This document shows, piece by piece, positions 6,934-14,731 of a stretch of 64,000 nucleotides of DNA. Below the pieces are notes generated by a model. The model was not told the DNA's origin and did no database searches. It saw only the letters and a program-made list of their open reading frames with translations. Where the stretch lies: positions 69,656 through 133,655 of the forward strand of contig DBCO01000009.1 of the NCBI GenBank assembly GCA_002293145.1, read 5' to 3'. The DNA comes from Akkermansiaceae bacterium UBA956 (GTDB lineage: Bacteria > Verrucomicrobiota > Verrucomicrobiia > Verrucomicrobiales > Akkermansiaceae). The position numbers and the translations under genes are program-made. Position 1 is the stretch's first letter. Every line of letters begins with the position of its first letter.

Positions 6934-8454
6934 TTAGTGTGCATCACTATCTTGGATGATAGGTCGAAAGCTAATGCAATTCTTACTCCAACCCGGCGCC
7001 CCCCACATGCGGTCTTGTGTCTGCACCGGCGGGTCACCGAATGACCAATCTCCGCCGCATACTAGACGGTGGGCAAGCATCAGAACTTCGTCGATACGAT
7101 CCGTGCTACCGTATTTACGGCCGAATACCTCGGTGGTCCATTCTCCCAATGTCGACCCGATGTCACGCAGTCCCCAAGCATTGCTTCCTCTGCTTCCAAA
7201 TGCATATGTTTTCTCATCCGGATAAGGTGGATCTTCGCATGGGTTTGATTCTTGTGATTGTTTCGAACCCCCGGAAAGGCGCGCATACACCCACTGCAAT
7301 TCACTAGGGAGCTTCATGATACCCGGCAGAAACGCTTCATGCGTTCGATTCATTTTTTCCGCGAAATCTCGGGCCTGAAAATAGGTGATTCCGACCACGG
7401 GATGATCCTCACCGTTGACTGATACCTGGTTATGCCCCATCACGGCTTGATACTGTGCCTGCGTAACGTGCATCTTTGCCATCCAGAAACCCTCCATGCG
7501 ACTCACCTTTGTCTTGCTTGACGAAAGCCCACGATCATCTCCTTCATCCAGATCATCAAAAACAAAATCACCCGGCGGACACCAGCAGAACTGCATCGAT
7601 ACATCTTGTGCAATGCGGATGGTGATTTCCTCACCGGCATGACATTTTTTACGTCTGGCCTTCATGACAACAATTGGAGGTATTCTTCCTTGGTCAAAAG
7701 ATTCAAGGCAGTTTCGAGAGGTAAGCCGGCATGCTGGATCGCCACTGCGGCGCCGATACGGTCGTATTCGGTCGTATTCGGTCTTTCGCAATTCCACCAC
7801 GCCTGTCGCGCTGTCATACACAGCCCACGCGGCGCGGAGATCTCCGGCTTCACGCGACATGCCCACAGACCCAACCATCACGGCGGCGGGGTGATCCGAC
7901 GATACACGAAAACTTCGTTCATCCACCCATACGAGGTTGCTCGGCTTCTGGCAAAATACCTCTTGCACGTGCGTATGGCCGAAAAACCCCACCGGCATCT
8001 TTTGCAACTTCAATATGTCGAGAGTCGGTCGCGCCTGCTTGAGATTTTGCAGATGTCCGAAGCTCAGCGGTTGATGCAGGTTGGCATGGGCGAGCAGACA
8101 CTGCTCTTCCGCATCGACGAGCAAACTATCTTTGAGCCACCGCAGTTGCTCATCGCTCAACTCGCGCATGCTATGAACGCACCCGGCCAGTTCGCCCGAT
8201 TTGTTCCAATCATCGGGCAGATGATCGATTCCTTTGATCCGCAGATGAAGGACTCGCAAATCATGATTTCCCATGATCATGGTAGCGCCCAGTCCATGCA
8301 GGTGCTCAACACATTTCGCCGGATCCGCGCCATAACCAACAGTGTCCCCCAAGCATACGATCCGATCAGGGAACAGTGTCTGGATTTCCTCCATCACCGC
8401 CTGCAGGGCGTGCCAATTGCCGTGAATGTCAGATACGATTGCGATTTTTGCCAT
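6934..8454 (-). CDS. Metallophosphoesterase fused to formylglycine-generating-enzyme-like domain
   Basis: A 506-codon ORF. Residues 1 to about 225 form a YfcE/PF12850-type calcineurin-like phosphoesterase: SDIHGN at 8-13, CLGDTVGYGADP, MGNHD and GHTH supply the usual metal ligands. Residues about 280-500 resemble a formylglycine-generating-enzyme/SUMF1 domain (FWMAKMHVTQAQYQAVMG, HPVVGITYFQARDFAEKMN, KLPSELQWVYARL, RDIGSTLGEWT). The joining stretch is Arg-rich and unnatural. Removing one copy of a 10-bp tandem duplication (7761-7780) restores a normal phosphoesterase end (NLLTKEEYLQLLS). Its TGA would overlap an ATG that starts the second protein. The fusion is therefore probably recent and accidental, or an error. 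The TAA stop lies inside a copy of the array core. Confidence 0.75.
   Translation of the reverse strand: MAKIAIVSDIHGNWHALQAVMEEIQTLFPDRIVCLGDTVGYGADPAKCVEHLHGLGATMIMGNHDLRVLHLRIKGIDHLPDDWNKSGELAGCVHSMRELSDEQLRWLKDSLLVDAEEQCLLAHANLHQPLSFGHLQNLKQARPTLDILKLQKMPVGFFGHTHVQEVFCQKPSNLVWVDERSFRVSSDHPAAVMVGSVGMSREAGDLRAAWAVYDSATGVVELRKTEYDRIRPYRRRSGDPACRLTSRNCLESFDQGRIPPIVVMKARRKKCHAGEEITIRIAQDVSMQFCWCPPGDFVFDDLDEGDDRGLSSSKTKVSRMEGFWMAKMHVTQAQYQAVMGHNQVSVNGEDHPVVGITYFQARDFAEKMNRTHEAFLPGIMKLPSELQWVYARLSGGSKQSQESNPCEDPPYPDEKTYAFGSRGSNAWGLRDIGSTLGEWTTEVFGRKYGSTDRIDEVLMLAHRLVCGGDWSFGDPPVQTQDRMWGAPGWSKNCISFRPIIQDSDAH
6935..6946 (+). repeat. Solitary copy of the array core (one mismatch)
   Basis: TAGTGTGCATCA, one base different from the core repeated at 4241-5183. 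It overlaps the stop codon of the minus-strand phosphoesterase-FGE gene. Confidence 0.6.
7761..7780. repeat. 10-bp tandem duplication changing the reading frame
   Basis: GTCGTATTCG is present twice in a row and followed by a partial third unit (GTC). Because 10 is not a multiple of three, the copy number decides the frame. Two copies give the long fused ORF at 6934-8454. One copy gives two genes joined by an ATGA overlap near 7662. Confidence 0.85.
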
Positions 8455-8478
8455 GATGAGAAAGCTGGTAGGATGTCA

Positions 8479-9114
8479 TCAGGATTGTCGAACCTTGTCG
8501 CCACGAGAGGCATATCCACGATGAACTTCTTGATCGTGATCAAGCTGCCCCAAACACGCAAATTCGTTCGCGGTGACCGAATCCTGGAACTCTGCCAAAT
8601 TGCGTAAAACGAGCACTTTCGCCTGTCTTTTTTGCAAGATCGATGCGACGTCACTTGTCATGCACTCGATTCCTTTGAGTGAAAGAAGGTTTCCTTTGAA
8701 CTGAGCCAGTGCACTTGCCTCATCGATCGACAACTCTTTCAACCCGTCCAAGTAAAGCTCTTTGGCGCGAGTTTGGGCGATCACGCATGCCGTATCTTCG
8801 GATAACCGGCTCAGGCCCGATAAAGAGAGCCGCTCACCACGAAAACATGCGACGGTCTGCATCAGCTCTTTTGATACGTGAGTCAGTCCGTCCAAATAGA
8901 GCGTATGAGCTTCGCTATTCGCTAGCAAATTCGCTGAGTAGGGGCTCAACTCATCCAAGCCCCATAGACAAAGTCGATGCGCATACCGGGAGAGAAACCT
9001 AGCGGCCTTAGGCGTGATTCTCGAGTAACAGCCGATGGCTTTGATCTCACCGTCTTGCCAATGCTCCCGGGCATAAGCAAGTGTAAGGGTCAGCCTGTTA
9101 TTGTTCTTTGCCAT
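8479..9114 (-). CDS. Leucine-rich-repeat protein
   Basis: A 211-residue protein made mostly of repeats of about 23-24 residues of the form LxLxGLxxLSxExAxxLAxxxGxx. Examples are LYLDGLTHVSKELMQTVACF, LSLSGLSRLSEDTACVIAQ and LYLDGLKELSIDEASALAQF. Such repeats are common in Verrucomicrobiota and Planctomycetes proteins and probably form a solenoid. There is no signal peptide, so the protein is likely cytoplasmic. It is related to the larger protein at 10023-11165 on the other strand. The last 40 residues lose the repeat and are hydrophilic. The function is unknown; a binding role is inferred from the fold. Confidence 0.78.
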   Translation of the reverse strand: MAKNNNRLTLTLAYAREHWQDGEIKAIGCYSRITPKAARFLSRYAHRLCLWGLDELSPYSANLLANSEAHTLYLDGLTHVSKELMQTVACFRGERLSLSGLSRLSEDTACVIAQTRAKELYLDGLKELSIDEASALAQFKGNLLSLKGIECMTSDVASILQKRQAKVLVLRNLAEFQDSVTANEFACLGQLDHDQEVHRGYASRGDKVRQS

Positions 9115-9135
9115 GGTCTTAATCGCAGATTTGTC

Positions 9136-9288
9136 TTATGAAGGCATGTGGGTGCATGTTTGTGCGACGTAAAGGCACCACACTACGACGATCAGCCCCC
9201 AGATGACATCCCCCCAATTGGATTTGTAGGCGGAATACAGCGTGCCGGCCAGGTGACTCAGAAACATAAAATGAAGGAATAAGGTCAT
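9136..9288 (-). CDS. Small membrane protein candidate
   Basis: A 50-codon ORF from ATG 9288 to TAA 9136. The product is hydrophobic, with one or two likely membrane segments (LFLHFMFLSHLAGTLYSA; VIWGLIVVVWCLYVA) separated by YKSNWGD. It sits between two minus-strand genes in an otherwise empty 280-bp gap. No strong ribosome-binding site is visible, so its expression is uncertain. Confidence 0.4.
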   Translation of the reverse strand: MTLFLHFMFLSHLAGTLYSAYKSNWGDVIWGLIVVVWCLYVAQTCTHMPS

Positions 9289-9331
9289 AGAAAAGTTTGT
9301 GTCGGGGTGATATCGCCCCTCAAGGAAAGGT

Positions 9332-9343
9332 TAGTGTGTATCA
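9332..9343 (+). repeat. Solitary exact copy of the array core
   Basis: An exact TAGTGTGTATCA located 55 bp past the stop of the minus-strand gene 9398-9715, in the same orientation as the array at 4241-5183. Confidence 0.7.
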
Positions 9344-9397
9344 TATCAGCAGGAGATGTGTGCGTTATCTCCCGCTAAAAATTGTTTGGCGCAGTCT

Positions 9398-9715
9398 TCA
9401 ATGCACGAGGAAATCCTGAACGATTTTTTCAATCGCCGGAACTGGAGCCGCTGCATCAAAGGCAAACGCATAGGTGCCATATTCATCGTCCCCTTCACGA
9501 TGGCACAGCGATGAACCGCCAATACCATTGTAGGGTAGCCACAGATCGAGAATCTCCTCGTCCTCACCCGCACCATTCTTGATACGCAGTGCGATGCCCG
9601 GAGTGGCACTGTCACCTGTTAATGAGATCGCTAGTAGAGGAGGCGGGCAGGATAATTCATATAGTTCGTAGTTCCAATCGTGTTTTTGCGCTAATTCTTG
9701 GATAGTATTTTTCAT
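9398..9715 (-). CDS. Small hypothetical protein
   Basis: A 105-residue acidic, soluble protein starting at ATG 9715 (MKNTIQELAQKHDWNYELYE). The core alternates hydrophobic and polar residues as in a small beta-rich fold (LLAISLTGDSATPGIALRI). The C-terminal helix is AIEKIVQDFLVH. No family is recognised. Short acidic single-domain proteins of this kind are often immunity or adaptor proteins, but nothing here proves that. Confidence 0.55.
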   Translation of the reverse strand: MKNTIQELAQKHDWNYELYELSCPPPLLAISLTGDSATPGIALRIKNGAGEDEEILDLWLPYNGIGGSSLCHREGDDEYGTYAFAFDAAAPVPAIEKIVQDFLVH

Positions 9716-10022
9716 AATGAGGATGGATGTATTTCAGGTTCTTGTTGCAATTTTATCGTACAAAACTCCGATATTACCAATATTTTCAGCAAATGGAGTA
9801 TTGTGTGACAGATGATACACTGGCTGTCAAGCCTATTATTCAAAATCCCGCAAGACGGCCACTTGACAAGTCGGTTAGTGTCTCGTTCGCGCATGCCGCC
9901 ATTCAAATTCGGTTGCGAGAGAATCGTATGAATTCTATTCGGGCGAACCGATTGATACACACTAGAACTATATCAATTGTTCGATTAGAAAAAACTGCCA
10001 AGACCAATCATTTGCACTAACC
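9716..10022. other. Intergenic region with inverted array core
   Basis: This 307-bp AT-rich gap separates divergent genes. An ORF crosses it (9727-10020), but its composition (YRTKLRYYQYFQQ, then Arg-rich) is not convincing. An inverted exact copy of the array core, TGATACACACTA, is at 9953-9964. Promoters for both flanking genes probably lie here, but no clear boxes were found. Confidence 0.5.
9953..9964 (-). repeat. Solitary inverted copy of the array core
   Basis: TGATACACACTA on the plus strand is the exact reverse complement of the core at 4241-5183. It lies about 60 bp upstream of the leucine-rich-repeat gene at 10023. Confidence 0.7.
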
Positions 10023-11165
10023 ATGAAAACGAAGAAGACAGAAAAAACTCAAGACCAAGATGAAGAATGCGATAGCAAGCAGAACGCCAAAATTCTTACT
10101 GCAGCAATTGTTCAAGCGGAATTATCCGAGAAACTATCCGGGCTATATCTACCCACATATGAAAGCATGACCGTCGCGGCAGCCCGAGAGATATCGCGGT
10201 ATGGCGAGTATGTGGATTTAAGCGACATCAGTTCGATGACGGATGAAATTTACCGCGCTCTTGTGCGAAAAATACCGCACCATCGCGGTCAAGAGCTGTA
10301 TTCCGGAAGCGGCATGAATCTCAGCGGGTTGAAGAGCCTTCCCGTCAACGGGGCAAGAGCTTTATCAAAATACGCTGGCAATGAACTGGTTCTCAATGGA
10401 TTAAATCAAATCTCAATAGAATCGGCGAAAGCGTTGGGGCGTTTTGGAGGCAATCTGAGGCTCAACGGCATCAAGCGTCTATCTGCAGAAGCAGCTGCTG
10501 GTTTGGCTAACAATCAAAAACGTCTTACCCTGAACGGATTGAAAGAGTTAACGCCTGAAGTGGCTCAATCCCTATCCAAACATCAGGGACGCTTGGCGCT
10601 GAGCGGCGTGGAATCTTTGACTCCGGAAACCGCAAGAGCAATTTCAGCCCATTCTGGCAGAATATCTCTCAATGGAATCTCTGAGTGCACGGCTGAGACG
10701 GCTATGGCTTTTGCGAATCATCGAGGTTATCTTGGGTTGGCGGGACTCAAGGACTGCGATGATGCGCTGGCTCAAGCGTTTGCTGGACACGCCGGACCAT
10801 TGTCGCTATCCGGAATCCGATCACTATCCGAACAAGCAGCGGGATACCTGGCTAAGCATCGGGGAAGGCAGTTATCTCTCGCGCGACTCTCCAAAGTATC
10901 TCAAGAAGCGATTCAGCTTTTGGCTCAATATGATGGCGAGCTGACCCTGAATCGGATCGGCGAAATTTCCGATGAAACGGCCGAGGCTCTCGCTAAACAT
11001 CGTGGCGGCATTCTTTCCCTCTACGGTTTGCGGAAGCTCTCAGCAAAAGCAGCAAGCTCTTTGATGTATCATGTGCGTCCGCTGCTGGTCCATCCTGAAG
11101 TATACGCCTACATGGAGCACAGCTGGCGTGAGCAGAAACGAAAATCTAACCGGGAGCGTTCCTAA
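10023..11165 (+). CDS. Leucine-rich-repeat protein
   Basis: A 380-residue protein. The first 80 residues are charged and hydrophilic. About residues 95-355 consist of roughly eleven repeats of 23-24 residues with the pattern LxLNGLxxLSxExAxALAxHxGx, for example LVLNGLNQISIESAKALGRF, LTLNGLKELTPEVAQSLSKH and LSLSGIRSLSEQAAGYLAKH. The C-terminus is basic (REQKRKSNRERS). It is a paralogue of the shorter minus-strand gene at 8479-9114; both lie inside the segment marked by solitary array cores. There is no export signal. A solenoid binding protein is likely; the partner is unknown. Confidence 0.82.
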   Translation: MKTKKTEKTQDQDEECDSKQNAKILTAAIVQAELSEKLSGLYLPTYESMTVAAAREISRYGEYVDLSDISSMTDEIYRALVRKIPHHRGQELYSGSGMNLSGLKSLPVNGARALSKYAGNELVLNGLNQISIESAKALGRFGGNLRLNGIKRLSAEAAAGLANNQKRLTLNGLKELTPEVAQSLSKHQGRLALSGVESLTPETARAISAHSGRISLNGISECTAETAMAFANHRGYLGLAGLKDCDDALAQAFAGHAGPLSLSGIRSLSEQAAGYLAKHRGRQLSLARLSKVSQEAIQLLAQYDGELTLNRIGEISDETAEALAKHRGGILSLYGLRKLSAKAASSLMYHVRPLLVHPEVYAYMEHSWREQKRKSNRERS

Positions 11166-11213
11166 TCCCATGCTTACGACCTATTTTTTCCCACACCTCA
11201 CTCTCTTTTTAAC

Positions 11214-11714
11214 ATGATCGATCCAATCATTGATTTTGACGCACTGTGGCAGGCAGCCATCGCCCTGCCCAGTCATCTCTCGCCTTATACCGTGCATGGA
11301 CCTGACCATTGGCGGAGAGTCGAACGAAACGCCTTGATTCTCGCTTCCCAATCAGGCGCAAATGTGTCTGTTGTTCGCCTTTTCGCTCTGTTTCATGACA
11401 GTTGCCGGGAGAATGACGATTATGACCCCGATCACGGGAAACGTGGTGCCGCATTGGCGATCGCATGGCGCAGAAAGTATTTTGATCTGCCCGATGAGCT
11501 ATTCGAACTTCTTCACTACGCCTGCAACTGGCACACGGATCGCCATCATCATGAAGACCCCACGATCGCTACGTGCTGGGATGCGGATCGCCTGGATCTC
11601 GGGCGCGTCGGCATTACACCTCATCCCAAGTATCTCAATACAGGATTGGCAAAGGAGATCGCTTTGCACGGCTCGATCTCTCCATGGCTACATCTCGTCG
11701 TCCATCGTTTTTAA
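11214..11714 (+). CDS. HD-domain phosphohydrolase-like protein
   Basis: A 166-residue protein with a compact HD-type metal-dependent phosphohydrolase pattern: HGPDHWRRVERNAL near residue 29, FALFHDSCREND near residue 59 (the HD pair), then HYACNWHTDRHHH and CWDADRLDLGRVG. These provide the H...HD...H...D ligands. Proteins of this size act on nucleotides or other phosphoesters; the substrate cannot be read from sequence. It follows the leucine-rich-repeat gene by 48 bp on the same strand, so co-transcription is possible. Confidence 0.75.
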   Translation: MIDPIIDFDALWQAAIALPSHLSPYTVHGPDHWRRVERNALILASQSGANVSVVRLFALFHDSCRENDDYDPDHGKRGAALAIAWRRKYFDLPDELFELLHYACNWHTDRHHHEDPTIATCWDADRLDLGRVGITPHPKYLNTGLAKEIALHGSISPWLHLVVHRF

Positions 11715-11897
11715 GTCTCCCATTCTCAGGTATGGCGCACTCATAACCAAACGTATACCATGTTATGTTCGGGATCGACACATAGCAGGAGTTGATTCCC
11801 GTTGCCAATCACTTGGTCGACCAGATTAGCGTTATTTGCTCTCTGGGTAACTCATATCGTTATACAGTTGATGCTGCAGCAGGTCACTTGCCAGCGA

Positions 11898-12088
11898 TCC
11901 TGACAAACTTTTTCTTTCATTGGCTCGATGCTCCTGTAGATTGTTCGCAATCGTATGCACACACTTTCTTCCATGGCGAAAGAGATTAATCGTTCTGTTG
12001 TCGTTCTCTCCGGATGGCAGGCGAGGTTTGAATTGCCAGCAGGAAAGGGGGCTTGCTACTCCAACGCCTACCTCGCTTTTTTGCACAC
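11898..12088 (+). repeat. 191-bp long direct repeat (full-gene copy)
   Basis: About 95 percent identical to 4009-4199 and in the same orientation. It covers roughly 75 bp of upstream sequence and the first 38 codons of the gene at 11973. Confidence 0.8.
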
Positions 12089-12479
12089 CGTTGCTTATCT
12101 ACGCATGCTCAATATCTCGGAGGAGAGTCTGCTCAAACTCTGGCAAATCGAGAAGAAGCTGCTGACTCTGCTGCATGTGGACTCGATCGGATCACCGACA
12201 TGGTTCCTTGATTCTTGTGGACTGACCAAACACAAACAACGTCGATTGCTGCTGACCAATCACGACATGGGCATGGATCTGCGATCACAAGTTTTACAAC
12301 TAGGATTGAACTTTACACAGACCACTCCCGAGCTTTTTGACGGCAGGGAAATGGGTGAAGATGCGTTACGCGTATTGAGCCAATACCTCAAACTGGTTTC
12401 GCGTATTCAGGAAGAAGTCTGCGCCGAGGTGCCACTCTTGAGAAATGCTGCCCGATGGGCCGGTCGGCTCAAGCCATGA
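11973..12479 (+). CDS. Hypothetical protein (intact member of duplicated pair)
   Basis: A 168-residue soluble protein starting at ATG 11973 (MAKEINRSVVVLSGWQARF). An in-frame ATG at 11955 is also possible. Homology with the truncated copy covers both starts. A short beta-rich N-terminus is followed by helices (LRMLNISEESLLKLWQIEKK; EDALRVLSQYLKLVSRIQEE). No catalytic motif or membrane segment is visible and the family is not recognised. Confidence 0.6.
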   Translation: MAKEINRSVVVLSGWQARFELPAGKGACYSNAYLAFLHTVAYLRMLNISEESLLKLWQIEKKLLTLLHVDSIGSPTWFLDSCGLTKHKQRRLLLTNHDMGMDLRSQVLQLGLNFTQTTPELFDGREMGEDALRVLSQYLKLVSRIQEEVCAEVPLLRNAARWAGRLKP

Positions 12480-12779
12480 AAAAGTGTATAGATTAAACGT
12501 GCTCCATGTTCATGACGATGCGAGCTTGTCGGCATAATAAAATCCGTCAAATATTTTTTCACAACATACATCTCTTCGCTTACAATGATCGATCTGTCAC
12601 CCCAACTTGTGTGTAATGGATAGTCATCGCCAATTTGCGCATTTCAGTAAACTTTCTAAGTCTGGTCAACTTCTCCACCTGCCACCACATCGGCAAAACA
12701 CTGCAAAATTCCTGGAGCTGTCATGAACACGGCAGAGGATGAAACCGCCGTATCAAACTGACACCATTTACTTTACATT
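12480..12779. other. Gene-free gap
   Basis: These 300 bp lie between the end of the accessory island and the convergent UbiB-like gene. No ORF of credible composition, tRNA or clear terminator was found. Confidence 0.5.
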
Positions 12780-13982
12780 CTAACAAAAATCTTTCGCATA
12801 AGTAGCGACATCTTCGAGCAGGAATTTTTCGGGGGCGCAGGCGATGGCCATACCGTCGAGATACATCAGGCTTTTGATGATGGGAAATGCGCCTTCGGGG
12901 AATTGCAGGCCTTCTTCGACGGCCATGCGGATGGTATTCATCATTTGCATGGTGAGGCTTTCTTCGCCCACAGGTTTGTTGCCAAAGCTAGCGTAGAGCT
13001 CAACGAATTTGCGGCGAAATGCTTCGGGCTTGGGCAGTGGCTTGACACTGAGTGCTTCGATCGCGCGGGCAGCATCGTCATAGCGTTTTTTGCCAAGAGC
13101 CACCATGAAATTTAACAGCCCACGGGAAAATTCCGTCGGCACAGTCTCGACGTTGGCGTTATCGATGAACCAGAATTTTTGACCATCGTAAAACACATTG
13201 CCCGGATGAAAGTCGCCGTGGAATTTGCCTTGGTAGAACAAAAAGTAGCCGTGGATGCGGAAAAGCAGCAGCAGGTTCTCGTAGGTGAAGGATTTTTCCT
13301 TGAGCAATTTACGGACGGTGGGAGCCTGCACAAATTGACTCACGAGGATGTGACGAGTGGAAAACTCTCGATAGATCTTGGGGAAATCGAGCAAGCGCAA
13401 GTGCGGTAGATCATCGACTTTAGCATCGCGCCAGTGGCGCAACTCTTCGGTGCCGCGATCTTCCGCTAGCAAATCCATTTCCGTGACTGTGGTGCGGCGA
13501 ATGGTTTCCAAGGTGCCGATGGGATCAGCCAAACGTTGCAGCGGTGGATAAAAAAACAATGAAGTTTTGGCGAGAAGTTTCACGGCGGCGACATCGCTCT
13601 CGAAGTCGGCAGCGTGGTCTTTGCGCAAAATTTTCACGACAATTTCTGAGCCATCCTTCAATCGACCACGGTGCACTTGCCCTAGCGAGGCGACGGCGAG
13701 AGGTTTTTCTTCGAGGTGATCGAGTGAATCCCAAAATACGGCGGGAGCCTCGCGTTTGACCTCTGCGAGAAATTCCCCAGCGGCCATCGGGGTGGCTTCT
13801 TCGTAAAAGCAATTGAGCTTCGCGGTTTTTTCGGGACCTAAGAGATCGGCGCGGATGGCATACATTTGCGCAATTTTGACGGCGAGTAGCCCCATCGGCT
13901 CGATTTTTTTTGGGTCCAGCTTTTCCACGGGACCAAAGATCATTCGAAAGAGTTGGATGAAACGCCAAGAACGCATGGGCAT
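12780..13982 (-). CDS. ABC1/UbiB-family atypical kinase-like protein
   Basis: A 400-residue member of the ABC1/ADCK/UbiB family. These are atypical protein kinase-like ATPases, in several lineages linked to quinone or lipid metabolism. Visible motifs are VKIAQMYAIRADLLGPEK (the KxGQ-type N-terminal helix, with A for G), the Ala-rich nucleotide loop VASLGQVHRGRLKDG, VVKIL with the ATP-binding Lys, HGDFHPGNVFYDG as catalytic loop, and FIDNANVE where DFG/DFD is expected. The Asn in the catalytic loop and the following Asp are kept, so ATP binding is plausible. No quinone-biosynthesis genes are adjacent, so the substrate is open. Confidence 0.85.
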   Translation of the reverse strand: MPMRSWRFIQLFRMIFGPVEKLDPKKIEPMGLLAVKIAQMYAIRADLLGPEKTAKLNCFYEEATPMAAGEFLAEVKREAPAVFWDSLDHLEEKPLAVASLGQVHRGRLKDGSEIVVKILRKDHAADFESDVAAVKLLAKTSLFFYPPLQRLADPIGTLETIRRTTVTEMDLLAEDRGTEELRHWRDAKVDDLPHLRLLDFPKIYREFSTRHILVSQFVQAPTVRKLLKEKSFTYENLLLLFRIHGYFLFYQGKFHGDFHPGNVFYDGQKFWFIDNANVETVPTEFSRGLLNFMVALGKKRYDDAARAIEALSVKPLPKPEAFRRKFVELYASFGNKPVGEESLTMQMMNTIRMAVEEGLQFPEGAFPIIKSLMYLDGMAIACAPEKFLLEDVATYAKDFC

Positions 13983-14254
13983 AGCATCGACGTAAATCTC
14001 GATTCTGCAAGTTTTCAGGTGGGAAAAATCAACGCTGTGACGGCATGAGTGACCGCGAGTGGGCTGGTTGCTAATGCCCGGGGGGGAGAAGGTAAGGCTT
14101 GCAGATCATGCGTTTGAAGCTGCTTGAGCTGTTGGCGCAGTATGCCCGAGCTTTGCGAAGTACTGATGAGCACGGGATGAATGATTAGTGAAAAATTTCC
14201 TTTCTAGCCCTTGCGCATCAGCCATTTCCCGCTAGCCTGCTTGCCATCACTCAC

Positions 14255-14731
14255 ATGAGCAAGCAACCACAACCTGGCACATTGGCCCCATCTTTTACTG
14301 CACCGGTCATCGGTGGAGACTTCGACGAATCGACCATCATCTCGCTCTCCGACTTCCGCGGGGAGACGGTGGTGCTGTATTTTTATCCGAAGGATGATAC
14401 CCCGGGCTGCACCAAGCAAGCCTGTGCGCTGCGCGATGGCTGGCAGGAGATTTCCGCCAAGGCCAAGGTTTTTGGCGTGAGCATCGATTCAATCAAGAGT
14501 CACGAAAAGTTCATCAAGAAGCACAAGTTGCCGTTCCCGATCATCAGCGATGATGAACACGCGATCGTCGAGGCCTACGGCGTGTGGGTGGAGAAAAGCA
14601 TGTATGGCAAGACCTACATGGGCACCGAGCGTACGACTTTCATCATCGATGCCGAGGGCAAAATCAAAGCAACCTTGCCGAAGATCAAGCCGGAAGATCA
14701 CTTTGCGCAAGTGCTCAGTTTGCTCGACTAA
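14255..14731 (+). CDS. bcp: Thioredoxin-dependent peroxiredoxin (Bcp/PrxQ type)
   Basis: A 158-residue peroxiredoxin that reduces hydrogen peroxide and organic hydroperoxides using thioredoxin. The active-site region FYPKDDTPGCTKQACALRD has the peroxidatic Cys and a second Cys five residues later, the atypical two-Cys pattern of PrxQ. It also has the conserved PFPIISDD and ERTTFIIDAEGKI segments. Length and start (ATG 14255, MSKQPQPGTLAPSF) fit the family. It converges on rsmH, the two stop codons overlapping by 4 bp. Confidence 0.95.
   Translation: MSKQPQPGTLAPSFTAPVIGGDFDESTIISLSDFRGETVVLYFYPKDDTPGCTKQACALRDGWQEISAKAKVFGVSIDSIKSHEKFIKKHKLPFPIISDDEHAIVEAYGVWVEKSMYGKTYMGTERTTFIIDAEGKIKATLPKIKPEDHFAQVLSLLD

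Noticed and set aside
6934..8454. FGE-like domain as maturase of the sulfatase at 22782-24197
   Set aside because: The key Cys residues of true formylglycine-generating enzymes were not found at expected places, and the gene lies in an accessory island with no link to the sulfatase.
9727..10020. 97-codon ORF before the leucine-rich-repeat gene
   Set aside because: Arg/Tyr-rich composition and overlap with the inverted core and probable promoter region make coding unlikely.
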